From Modestobacter sp. VKM Ac-2985 (lineage in GTDB: Bacteria > Actinomycetota > Actinomycetes > Mycobacteriales > Geodermatophilaceae), in contig NZ_JAPVBI010000002.1 of the NCBI RefSeq assembly GCF_026967925.1, forward strand, positions 620,001 through 684,000: a stretch of DNA of 64,000 nt, written 5' to 3'. The notes below the pieces were generated by a model that worked only from the letters and a program-made list of their open reading frames with translations, was not told the DNA's origin and searched no databases. Position numbers and translations under genes: made by a program. Every line of letters starts with the position of its first letter. The first letter of the stretch is position 1. Below are positions 28,221 through 34,994 of the stretch, piece by piece.

Positions 28221-28514
28221 ATGGAGAAGATGACTGCCTCAGCGATCGACCGGTCAAGCATCACGCCCGACCGCCGTCTGGATCGGGGATGGGATCCCCG
28301 AGCGGCCGAGCGAGCCGCCGAGGAGCGCGAAGACCGCGCCCGGGGTCTTGCGCTGCGCCTAGTTGGACCAACTGGTAATGAGTCCGCCGCCGACATCTTG
28401 GAGCAGGTCGCGGCCGAGACGAGTCCTGATGCAGCTGCTGCGGCCATTGTCGGCCTTCTCTCTGAGGGGCGCCTCACGCTCACGGGCGACCACCGGCTCC
28501 GGCCTCTCTTCTAG
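28221..28514 (+). CDS. hypothetical 97-residue protein
   Basis: ATG 28221 follows GAAGGAG and opens a 97-residue frame. The protein is charged in the middle (RAAERAAEEREDRARG) and ends in a segment, ILEQVAAETSPDAAAAAIVGLLSEGRLTLTGDHRLRP, that could form helices and a small beta wing like a winged helix. Its stop TAG overlaps the stop of the convergent dNTPase gene. I recognise no family. Base use is less GC-biased than in the surrounding core genes, as in the next three genes, so it probably belongs to the same acquired segment. Confidence 0.55.
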   Translation: MEKMTASAIDRSSITPDRRLDRGWDPRAAERAAEEREDRARGLALRLVGPTGNESAADILEQVAAETSPDAAAAAIVGLLSEGRLTLTGDHRLRPLF

Positions 28515-29842
28515 TACGCCATCCACGAGTCCAAAGCGGACTGGCCGGTTCGGCCGCGGAGTCGGCCGTGCATGTCGATGGCCTGGGCCTCGGTCAACAT
28601 CGCGATGTAGTCCGCCACGCAGCGTGCTGCCCGCGCCGTCTCATCTAGGTAGGTCTCGTTCCCGACTTCCTCCTCCGAAGCTGACCACAGGTCGAGCAGC
28701 CGCTTCGGTATCCGGTAGGGCTCGCGGTCTGCGTGGGCCCGCGGAAGCCACTCGAGCAGGTCGTCGAACAGCTCTCCCACCAGCCGGCGGTTGCCCTCCT
28801 GCATGGTCGCGAGAGCCGGGTCGTGGATGACGTAGTACCACGGCAGCTGCTTAAGCATCTTCACTGCGTACAGCGTCTGCGAAGGAACCCGCACCGGCTC
28901 ATGCAGGTCGCCCACTCGGACGGCGCCGATGAAGCTGTTGATCATTTCGCCCGAGGCCTGCTGGAGGGCTGCCAAGTCCCCGGCGGTCCCCCGGTAGTAC
29001 TTGGACCGGCTGAGGAACGTCTTGCCGACGAAGCGGAACGACTCCTCCGCCCGCTCCGGGTCGAATGACGAATCGCGCGGCGAGAGCTGGTTGGTCGCTG
29101 CCGCGACGAACCGCGTCATCTCCCGGCCGTCGGGGTCCAGCAGCCTGGCGATCGGGACCCTTCCAGCGCGCAGGAAGTCCTCCAGGTCGTGCACCGCGTA
29201 GGTCACGTCGTCAGCCCAGTCCATTACGGCAGCTTCCAGGCTCTTCGCGCCCTCCTCGCTGCCCTCCCGCGCGTCGTCGAACGCTCGCCGCTCAGTGGGG
29301 TACGCGTTCCACTTGAAGTGAGACCCGGTCTGCCCCTCAGGGCGGAGCCGTGGGTACTTGATCAGCCCGTTCAACGTGCGGGCCTGGAGATCGAGCCCCG
29401 GGGTGGCGTAATTGCCGCCCCGCAACAGCTTGGTGACCAGTCGGAACGTCTGGGCATTGCCCTCGAACCCGTCGAGACCGTGCTTCTCGCACCGCTCGTT
29501 CAGGACGGTCTCGCCGACATGGCCAAAGGGCGGGTGGCCGAGATCGTGCCCGAGGCCAGCCGCCTCTGCGGCCGGAACGTCGATGCCGCCCCACGGGGCC
29601 AACTTCGCCTCGCTGCCGTCGGCCCGGCTCAGGTGCTGGGCCAGCCGCCGGGCGATCTGCGCCACCTTCAGCGTGTGGGTGAGGCGGTTGTGGAACAGCG
29701 GCATCTCGCCAACCGCCACCACCTGAGTGACCCCGCCGAGCCTTCGGAAGCCGTCCGAGTAAAGGACGCGGTCGGCGTCATGCTCGGTATCGCTTCGCTT
29801 GTCAGGCGTCGACGCTTCGTCATGCGGGCTGCCTTCGGTCAC
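28511..29842 (-). CDS. HD-domain dNTP triphosphohydrolase (dGTPase-like)
   Basis: The 443-residue protein is a deoxynucleoside triphosphate triphosphohydrolase of the dGTPase family, which cuts dNTPs to deoxynucleosides and triphosphate. Metal ligands are visible: His56 in RLTHTLKVAQIA, His99-Asp100 in GLGHDLGHPPFGH, and the acidic pair 211-212 in MDWADDVTYAVHDLEDF. VLYSDGFRRLGGVTQV is the usual N-terminal family motif. GTG 29842 overlaps the stop of the upstream gene by GTGA, so both are translationally coupled. Length fits the family. Relatives are known to defend bacteria by destroying dNTPs during phage infection; a housekeeping role cannot be excluded, but the context (coupled TIR-like gene, atypical bases) favours defence. 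Confidence 0.85.
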   Translation of the reverse strand: MTEGSPHDEASTPDKRSDTEHDADRVLYSDGFRRLGGVTQVVAVGEMPLFHNRLTHTLKVAQIARRLAQHLSRADGSEAKLAPWGGIDVPAAEAAGLGHDLGHPPFGHVGETVLNERCEKHGLDGFEGNAQTFRLVTKLLRGGNYATPGLDLQARTLNGLIKYPRLRPEGQTGSHFKWNAYPTERRAFDDAREGSEEGAKSLEAAVMDWADDVTYAVHDLEDFLRAGRVPIARLLDPDGREMTRFVAAATNQLSPRDSSFDPERAEESFRFVGKTFLSRSKYYRGTAGDLAALQQASGEMINSFIGAVRVGDLHEPVRVPSQTLYAVKMLKQLPWYYVIHDPALATMQEGNRRLVGELFDDLLEWLPRAHADREPYRIPKRLLDLWSASEEEVGNETYLDETARAARCVADYIAMLTEAQAIDMHGRLRGRTGQSALDSWMAY

Positions 29843-30996
29843 CAGTGTCCCCCGATCTTGTTGAAGACGCGCACGAGGCCCATCGTGGACTCGTAGTCGA
29901 GCGAATCGCCGGTGTAGTGGACGTGCGGCAGGTGCTCCACGGCTGCCGGCATGGCCGTCGCCTTCGGGCACAGGAAGACGGTGCGGTCACCGCACAGCGC
30001 GACGGCGGCCCCGATGCGCATCAGCGACTCGTCGTCGGCCTCAGGCGGTCGCTCCAGGTTCGGCCGCAGGTCTACGACCGCCGCAGAGCAGCCGCGCATC
30101 CGTTTCATGATCTCGGGAGACAGAGCTGGCCCAGGCTCCTCCGAGGGGAAGACCGGGACGTAGCCACCGAAGGCCAGTATCTCGCCTAGCTGGCCGATCA
30201 GGGGACTGTCCACCGGGACCGACAGATACACCCTTGCCCGCGTCGCCAATACGCGTTCCGGCTCCCCGGCGCGGCGGGCTAGCGCCGCCTCAGATGCTTG
30301 AGATCCGCCGTGATGGGGCTCCAGCTGGGCCATGGTCTCCGCGAAGCTGTCCGAGAAGTGGGAGGGTGAGGTGAAGCTAGCGATCTCCTGCACGGGGCTG
30401 GCTCCTGGCGGTTTGGGGGTGGCCCCTGCGGTGAAGTCGATGCGCAGGATGGGTTGCCCATCGCCGGATCGGTCGAGCAGGTGGAAGTCGCGGACGTTGC
30501 CATTGATCACCGGGATCGCCCGCGAGATTTGCTGAGCGGGGTAGCGAGCTTCGAGCAACCGCCGCTGAAGAATGCGGTCGGGCGGCCACGGGCGTTCTGC
30601 GTACTTGCGCAGCATGTCGCCCATCAGCCGCGGCCGCTGCAGCGCCTCAAGTGCGGCCGCGTGTGCCTCCTCAGCGCTGGCCGGCAAGATCAACCGCCGT
30701 CCGAGGTCGGTAAGGCTAATCGCGTCCGCCTGTGCCCCCCCTTCCGTCAGCCCGTAGGCGACGCAGGCCGCCGTGGTGCTGCGGAACACAGAGCTAGTAG
30801 AGCTTTCGCCCATCTCCTGGGCTAGCTCTGCTGGGTCCACCGCGCGATGCGGTGCGCCGAGCCGGAGAAGGGCCTCGGGGATGGGGTAGAGGTCCAGGAG
30901 CGGGTAGAGCGGCATATCTGCCTGCGACAGCCGCGATCTCGGGCGGGCGCGGGTGGTGACCCCTGCCGCGACCGCGACCTCGATGTCATCTGACAC
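29839..30996 (-). CDS. winged-helix protein with C-terminal TIR/deoxyribosyltransferase-like domain
   Basis: The 385-residue protein has two parts. Residues 28-175 look like tandem winged helices of the DUF5343 kind: LYPLLDLYPIPEALLRLG, VDPAELAQEMGESSTSSVFR, and the wing ISLTDLGRRLILP. Residues 254-385 look like an alpha/beta nucleotide-binding domain of TIR or nucleoside-deoxyribosyltransferase type: RVYLSVPVDSPLIGQLGEIL, LSPEIMKRMRGCSAAVVDLRP, then GAAVALCGDRTVFLCP. Both assignments are from pattern only. It is coupled to the dNTPase by a GTGA overlap. GTG 30996 follows AGGGGAG. It may sense infection or a nucleotide and act with, or control, the dNTPase. Confidence 0.7.
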   Translation of the reverse strand: MSDDIEVAVAAGVTTRARPRSRLSQADMPLYPLLDLYPIPEALLRLGAPHRAVDPAELAQEMGESSTSSVFRSTTAACVAYGLTEGGAQADAISLTDLGRRLILPASAEEAHAAALEALQRPRLMGDMLRKYAERPWPPDRILQRRLLEARYPAQQISRAIPVINGNVRDFHLLDRSGDGQPILRIDFTAGATPKPPGASPVQEIASFTSPSHFSDSFAETMAQLEPHHGGSQASEAALARRAGEPERVLATRARVYLSVPVDSPLIGQLGEILAFGGYVPVFPSEEPGPALSPEIMKRMRGCSAAVVDLRPNLERPPEADDESLMRIGAAVALCGDRTVFLCPKATAMPAAVEHLPHVHYTGDSLDYESTMGLVRVFNKIGGHW

Positions 30997-31050
30997 AGCT
31001 GCTCCCCTGTTTGACCTCTCGAAGCTAGCAGGAAGCAGGAGCTGTTTCGC

Positions 31051-31087
31051 GCCTGTGGACGGATCGCGTTTCCGCTGGTCTACAGGC
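31051..31087. promoter_or_regulatory. inverted repeat upstream of the winged-helix/TIR-like gene
   Basis: GCCTGTGGAC (31051-31060) is the inverse of 31078-31087 except for one wobble-type mismatch, with a 17-base spacer. It lies 55-91 bases before GTG 30996 and could be an operator for the winged-helix protein. Confidence 0.45.
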
Positions 31088-31098
31088 TGAATAGATAC

Positions 31099-31131
31099 CT
31101 GTCATGACGGACTGTCGCTCCGTCGTGACAG
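31099..31131. promoter_or_regulatory. 13-bp hairpin/inverted repeat
   Basis: Arms 31099-31111 and 31119-31131 pair fully if one G-U is allowed, around a 7-base loop. It lies 12 bases beyond the inverted repeat at 31051-31087. It could be an operator or a folded RNA. Confidence 0.5.
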
Positions 31132-31321
31132 ATGACGGCGAAGACGTGCAGGTCAACGCGTTCACGGGGTGTCGGAACTAGGCGGTCCGACTGGGGGACT
31201 GGGCGGTCAGCGGGTGGTTGTGTGATCTGCATCGCAGACGCGGGCGACCTCGCGGGCTTCGGGTGATCGCTCGACCTGCTCCGACCGATGGGGCAGGCCG
31301 CACGATGCTGGCGGCATGGAA

Positions 31322-31356
31322 GCGCCCCGCCGCCAGGCCACCTGGCGGCGGGGCGC
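31322..31356. other. perfect 16-bp GC-rich hairpin
   Basis: Arms 31322-31337 and 31341-31356 are perfect inverses around a CCA loop. Because both flanking genes start away from it, it is not an ordinary terminator of either; it could insulate the two promoters or end a small RNA. Confidence 0.7.
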
Positions 31357-31412
31357 CGCGGTCGTGACTTGCGCCTTGAGAGGGCGATGCCAACCTCGGG
31401 CCGTATTCCGCA

Positions 31413-31433
31413 GGCGGCGCGCCGCCGCATAAT
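31413..31433 (+). promoter_or_regulatory. palindrome and -10 box before the membrane/coiled-coil gene
   Basis: GGCGGCGCGCCGCC (31413-31426) is a perfect 14-bp palindrome, directly followed by CATAAT (31428-31433), a good -10 box, 54 bases before ATG 31488. A repressor bound here would block the promoter. Confidence 0.45.
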
Positions 31434-31487
31434 GATTGCTCCCCGGCGGTCCGCCAGACTGGGGATCGGCGGGGGGAGTTCAGGCCC

Positions 31488-32405
31488 ATGGCCTCAGGCG
31501 ACTCGGCACGCGACTGGCTTCGCCTTGTCCGGGACGCGACCGGCACCGCGCCGCGTGACGCCCTACGGCTGAGCTGGCCCGGTGCTCCGGCCAAGATTGG
31601 GCTTCGAGCCGTCGCGGAAGTCTTAAGCGTCGTGGAGGGCCTGCTTGCCCTGAGCGCGCTGGCGACTCTGCCGGGCTACGAGGCAGCCCCGGTGCCCGAG
31701 GGGCGCCCGCACGGCCCGACAGGCGAACCCCGCGGGCGTGATCCCCGCCGCCGGTACGGAATCTGGCCAGATGGCGCCATGAAGGGGAGCCTGCCCACGG
31801 TCGATGTTCTCGTGGAGACCGACCGTCCATCGGTGCTGAGGATCCGATACGGCTCCCCACTCGTGATCGACCTTGAGGTGGTGCCGTCCGTCGGGCTGGC
31901 ACTCGCCTGGGTGGTCGCTCTCTTGGGCGCGGGTCGAGGCGGTGCATCGGCGCTCGTGAAGTTCCGGAAGGACTGGCACGAGGGGTCGACCATGAAGATC
32001 GAGGCGCAGGAGCGCAGCATCGGCGTGACGGAACGTGCGGAGGCCGCCGCCCGGTCCAAGTCGGCAGAAGCCGATCTGGCTGAGGAGCAGGTACGCACCC
32101 AATCCGCTCAAACGGCGAAGCTCGAGGCCGAGGCCGACGAGATCCGCGCGCGGCTGATGAGCGCGGCCACAGATGACGCGGCGACCCCTGGCCTCATCGC
32201 AGCCCGCGAGACGTACACCGCGCGGTTCCGGGATGGTCTAGAGGCTCGCGGCGACCACGGCGCCTACCGGCCCGGCGGTTCGATATGGGCCAACAATTAC
32301 GTCGAGCGAGCGGTCGAGATCGGAGCCTGGCGGATGGGCGAGAGCGGGCTGGTACTACCGGACGTCGCGGTCGTGAAGCGGCCCGCCGGGCCAGCGAGCG
32401 GCTAG
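31488..32405 (+). CDS. hypothetical membrane-anchored coiled-coil protein
   Basis: The 305-residue product has a soluble N-terminal half, one hydrophobic segment at about 131-150 (VVPSVGLALAWVVALLGAGR), and then a charged helical stretch at 165-226 (TERAEAAARSKSAEADLAEEQ and onward) that should form a coiled coil. The C-terminus is short and globular. A GGGGGAG ribosome site precedes ATG 31488. I recognise no family. It diverges from the dNTPase/TIR-like operon across an inverted-repeat-rich region and shares its less GC-biased base use, so it may be a membrane component or effector of the same system. Confidence 0.6.
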   Translation: MASGDSARDWLRLVRDATGTAPRDALRLSWPGAPAKIGLRAVAEVLSVVEGLLALSALATLPGYEAAPVPEGRPHGPTGEPRGRDPRRRYGIWPDGAMKGSLPTVDVLVETDRPSVLRIRYGSPLVIDLEVVPSVGLALAWVVALLGAGRGGASALVKFRKDWHEGSTMKIEAQERSIGVTERAEAAARSKSAEADLAEEQVRTQSAQTAKLEAEADEIRARLMSAATDDAATPGLIAARETYTARFRDGLEARGDHGAYRPGGSIWANNYVERAVEIGAWRMGESGLVLPDVAVVKRPAGPASG

Positions 32406-32947
32406 CTAGGCCGTTAGGCGGCCTACGCGCGCCACCTCAGCGGTGGGACCCCGGACACGGGGGATTGAGGTCCTCCGGACCTCACCGCGGCCAGCGGTCG
32501 TCCCCGGCCCGCGGTGAGCCGCTCAGTGAGTCGGGGCCGGAGAGCCTCCGGCCCCCGCGTCCCCGACCCACAGCCGCTTCGCGGCGACGTTGCTCATGGC
32601 GACCCTCCGGGCCGCACCGCGGCCAGGAGCCGTTTCCCGGCCGCGCTGAGCCGCTTCGTGGGATGACGGCAGGAGGCCTCCGGCCCCCGTGCCGCCCTCC
32701 CACAGTCGCCTCACGGCGACCCGGGGGTGGCGTTTCGGCGTCGACTCAACCGAGCCGTTCCCGGCTTGAGGTGGGCCGCTTGGTGGGATGAAGGCAGGGG
32801 CCTCCGGCCCGCGTGCCGTCCTCCCAAAGTCGCCTCGCGGCGACGCGGGGGTGGCGTTCCGGGGTCGGCTCACCCGCGCGTCCTCGGCCTGCGTCGTCGG
32901 CTGGCTCGACCCGTCCCCGGGCTGCCCGGCGTGCCCGTGTGTCGGCG
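32406..32947. other. 542-bp non-coding region, mostly tandem repeats
   Basis: No gene is supported. Frames that cross it are interrupted or shared among repeat copies. The region is taken up by the hairpin-rich tandem repeat at 32459-32905. Confidence 0.65.
32459..32905. repeat. about 3.5 tandem copies of a ~128-bp hairpin-rich unit
   Basis: Units end at 32588, 32720 and 32844 with the same motif (AGYCGCYTCRCGGCGAC-like), giving periods of 132 and 124 bases; a partial fourth unit runs to about 32905. Each full unit holds a long stem topped by a shared GCCTCCGGCCCNCG anchor (starting at 32544, 32676 and 32800) and a short stem at its end (GTCGCC-N4-GGCGAC in units 2 and 3). Sequence differs between units while most pairing is kept, as expected for a structure-selected element. 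Confidence 0.8.
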
Positions 32948-33115
32948 TCAGGCGGGCTCAGGGACGCTGCCGGGGTCGCCGCCGGGGTCGTCGGGGGTGG
33001 ACTCGATCGGCGGGGGCGGCAGCGTCTCCGGGGTGTCCGGCAGGAGCTCGCCCGCGTCGTCGGGCACGGGCTGGTCCGGGTCGAGGGGGGAGTCCGGCTC
33101 CGGGATCGACGTCAT
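32948..33115 (-). CDS. small acidic proline-rich protein
   Basis: A 55-residue frame from ATG 33115 gives a very acidic, proline-rich peptide (repeats of PDDP/PEPDSP type, ending DPGSVPEPA) with no fold signature. A longer start at 33151 would add a short hydrophobic stretch (AAAIVRWLTRAM). It lies downstream of the glycerophosphodiesterase on the same strand. Similar tails occur in small actinobacterial proteins, but coding is not certain. Confidence 0.4.
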   Translation of the reverse strand: MTSIPEPDSPLDPDQPVPDDAGELLPDTPETLPPPPIESTPDDPGGDPGSVPEPA

Positions 33116-33186
33116 GGCGCGAGTCAACCAGCGCACGATCGCCGCCGCCATCGACCGCGTCCGGTCCGCCCGCCGGGCGAGGCCGG

Positions 33187-34233
33187 TCAGACCCGGGGGC
33201 GCACCGGTGCCATGGCGGTGGCGGAGAGCTCGGCGCGGGCGCGGTGGGCGGTCTCCGGAGCATCGGTGATCACGCTGTCGACGCCGAGGGCGAAGAGCAG
33301 CCGGGCCTCGGTCTGGGCGTCGCCCAGCCCGAGAGGGTCCCCACCGCGACGCAGGTGGCTGGGGAGGAAGACGTTCTCCGGCCGCAGCGTCCACGGCTCG
33401 ACGGTGAGACCGGCGCGGTGCGCCTGGGTGATCAGGTCCGAGACGCCGACGAGACCGCCGTCGGCGCCGTGCAGCAGGATCCGGCCCTTGTGCGGGGCGA
33501 TCCCGTCGGCGTAGGTCGAGACCTCGCGCAGGCCGGCGGGGGTGACCAGGGCGTCCTGGATGCCCTCCTCCTCGATGAGCTGCACCAGCCGGGGGCCGTT
33601 GCTGCCGAGGTCGGTCCGCAGCTCGCGCAGCGCCTGCTGCTCGAACGCCATGACGACGACGGAGCCGTCGACCCGGGCGGCGTCCAGCCGGCGCAGTTCT
33701 GCGGCGACCAGCTCGGTCATCGGCAGCCCCTGCGCGGCGAACCAGGACGGGCACTTCAGCTCCGCCTGCACCCGCACCTGGTGGCCCGGGGTGGACCGGC
33801 GGCGGGCCACCTCGACCACCTCGGCCAGGGTGAGGATCCCGAACCGGCCGTCGTAGGCGGTGTTCATCGGCCGCATCCCGGGCAGCCGCTCGACCGCGCG
33901 CAGGGTGCGCAGCTCGGCGAGGGTGAAGTCCTCGCTGAACCAGCCGGTCAGCTCCTCGCCGTCCACCTCCTGGGTGCGGCGGCGGTCGGCGAACTCCGGG
34001 TGCTGCGCCACGTCGGTCGACCGGGACAGCTCGTTCTCGTGGCGGGCCACGAGGACGCCGTCGCGGGTCACCACGACGTCGGGCTCGATCAGGTCGGCAC
34101 CGAGGTCGATCGCCAGCTCGTAGCTGGCCACGGTGTGCTCGGGCCGGTAGCTGGGTGCACCACGGTGCCCGATGATGCGCGGTGAGCGCTCTCGGCGGGG
34201 CGAGTGAACGGCCTTCAGGCCGGTCTCCTGCAT
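33187..34233 (-). CDS. glycerophosphodiester phosphodiesterase
   Basis: The 348-residue enzyme has the GDPD fold: IIGHRGAPSYRPEHTVASYELAIDLGADLIEPDVVVTRDGVLVARHE holds the catalytic HRG...PEHT and the metal ligands ExD, and later parts include QAELKCPSW, VVVMAFEQQALRELR and GLTVEPWTLRPEN. It splits glycerophosphodiesters to an alcohol and glycerol-3-phosphate. No clear signal peptide is seen. ATG 34233 is chosen because GGAG stands before it; ATG 34287 would add 18 residues but has no ribosome site. Confidence 0.9.
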   Translation of the reverse strand: MQETGLKAVHSPRRERSPRIIGHRGAPSYRPEHTVASYELAIDLGADLIEPDVVVTRDGVLVARHENELSRSTDVAQHPEFADRRRTQEVDGEELTGWFSEDFTLAELRTLRAVERLPGMRPMNTAYDGRFGILTLAEVVEVARRRSTPGHQVRVQAELKCPSWFAAQGLPMTELVAAELRRLDAARVDGSVVVMAFEQQALRELRTDLGSNGPRLVQLIEEEGIQDALVTPAGLREVSTYADGIAPHKGRILLHGADGGLVGVSDLITQAHRAGLTVEPWTLRPENVFLPSHLRRGGDPLGLGDAQTEARLLFALGVDSVITDAPETAHRARAELSATAMAPVRPRV

Positions 34234-34328
34234 GGCTCCAGGGAAACCCAGTTCCCTGTCCGGGGTCTGAACGCGCGCCGACTTCATGGGGACAAATCGG
34301 GGGACAAGCCGCTCACCTGGAGACGAGC

Positions 34329-34985
34329 ATGCCCCATGTGAGTGATCTCTCAGTCGACGGACACCACGACGTGCCTGCCCACGCGGCCGACGACGACAGC
34401 GAGGTGGCCCGGGTCGACCGGGGCCTGCTCACCGTGCTCACCGCTGGGGCCGAACGCCGGGTGAGCTGCGCCGGCGGGCTGCACGACGGGACCGCGCCGG
34501 CGGTCGGGGACTGGGTCCCGCTGCGCGGCGACCAGGCGGTGCGGGTGCTGCCGCGACGCACCGCCGTCGTGCGCACGGCCGCCGGCCGCAGCTCGGCACC
34601 CCAGGTGGTGGCGGCGAACGTGGACGTCGTGTTCGTGGTCGACGCCCTGGGCGCGGCGGCGCGGCTCCGCCGGATCGAGCGGTACCTCGCCCTGGCCTGG
34701 GCCAGCGGGGCGACGCCGGTCGTCGTCCTCACCAAGGCCGACCTGTGCACCGACGTGCCGGCGGCGGTCGCCGAGGTGGCCGAGGACGCCGTCGGCGTCG
34801 ACGTGCTGCCGGTCAGCGCGGTCACCGGCAGCGGGCTCGCCGCCGTGCGGGACCTCGTCCCGGACGGGCCCGCGCGGCCGAGTCGGCCCGGGTGCGCGCG
34901 CTCCACCGCCAGCGACGCGCCCGCCCCGGCCGCTGACCCCCCGGGCAGAAATGGCCATTTCTGCCCTTGGCGGCGGGGTGGGTAG
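34329..34985 (+). pseudogene. rsgA: truncated ribosome small-subunit GTPase RsgA
   Basis: Residues 1-178 resemble RsgA: an OB-fold part (VDRGLLTVLTAGAERRVSC, VGDWVPLRGDQAVRVLPRRTAVVR), VVAANVDVVFVVDALG, and then the permuted GTPase motifs G4 (LTKADL) and G5 (VSAVTG). The next motifs G1 (GxxGxGKS) and G3 (DxPG) and the zinc-binding C-terminus, which must follow, are missing. From about 34862 the frame continues as low-complexity Pro/Ala/Arg residues into a TGGCCA palindrome. Another frame there reads ARVRALHRQRRARPG, which resembles an RsgA C-terminal end, so an internal deletion is plausible. The product cannot hydrolyse GTP. Confidence 0.75.
34943..34966. repeat. TGGCCA-centred palindrome, copy 1 (perfect, 24 bp)
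   Basis: A perfect 24-bp palindrome centred on TGGCCA with outer arms GGGCAGAAA/TTTCTGCCC. It lies inside the decayed 3' end of rsgA, 29 bases before purD. Confidence 0.85.
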
Positions 34986-34994
34986 GTTCGCCCG

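Larger units (their letters stand above)
30997..31487. other. 491-bp divergent intergenic region rich in inverted repeats
   Basis: No convincing gene lies here; short frames on both strands lack family similarity and normal codon use. It holds the promoters of the two divergent genes and at least four inverted repeats, listed separately. A small RNA is possible. Confidence 0.6.

Noticed and set aside
31080-31430. 116-codon minus-strand frame in the divergent intergenic region
   Set aside because: It crosses the perfect hairpin and the promoter palindrome, has no ribosome site and no family.
30997-31487. Possible retron RNA in the inverted-repeat-rich gap
   Set aside because: No reverse transcriptase gene lies nearby, so there is no support beyond folding.
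32285-32791. 168-codon plus-strand frame over the tandem repeats
   Set aside because: Its codons follow the repeat units rather than a protein pattern, and the other frames are equally open.
32459-32905. CRISPR array
   Set aside because: The repeat unit is far too long, diverged and without unique spacers; no cas genes are near.
28221-33115. Integrated phage or transposon
   Set aside because: No integrase, transposase or flanking direct repeat could be found by eye; the segment may still be transferred DNA.
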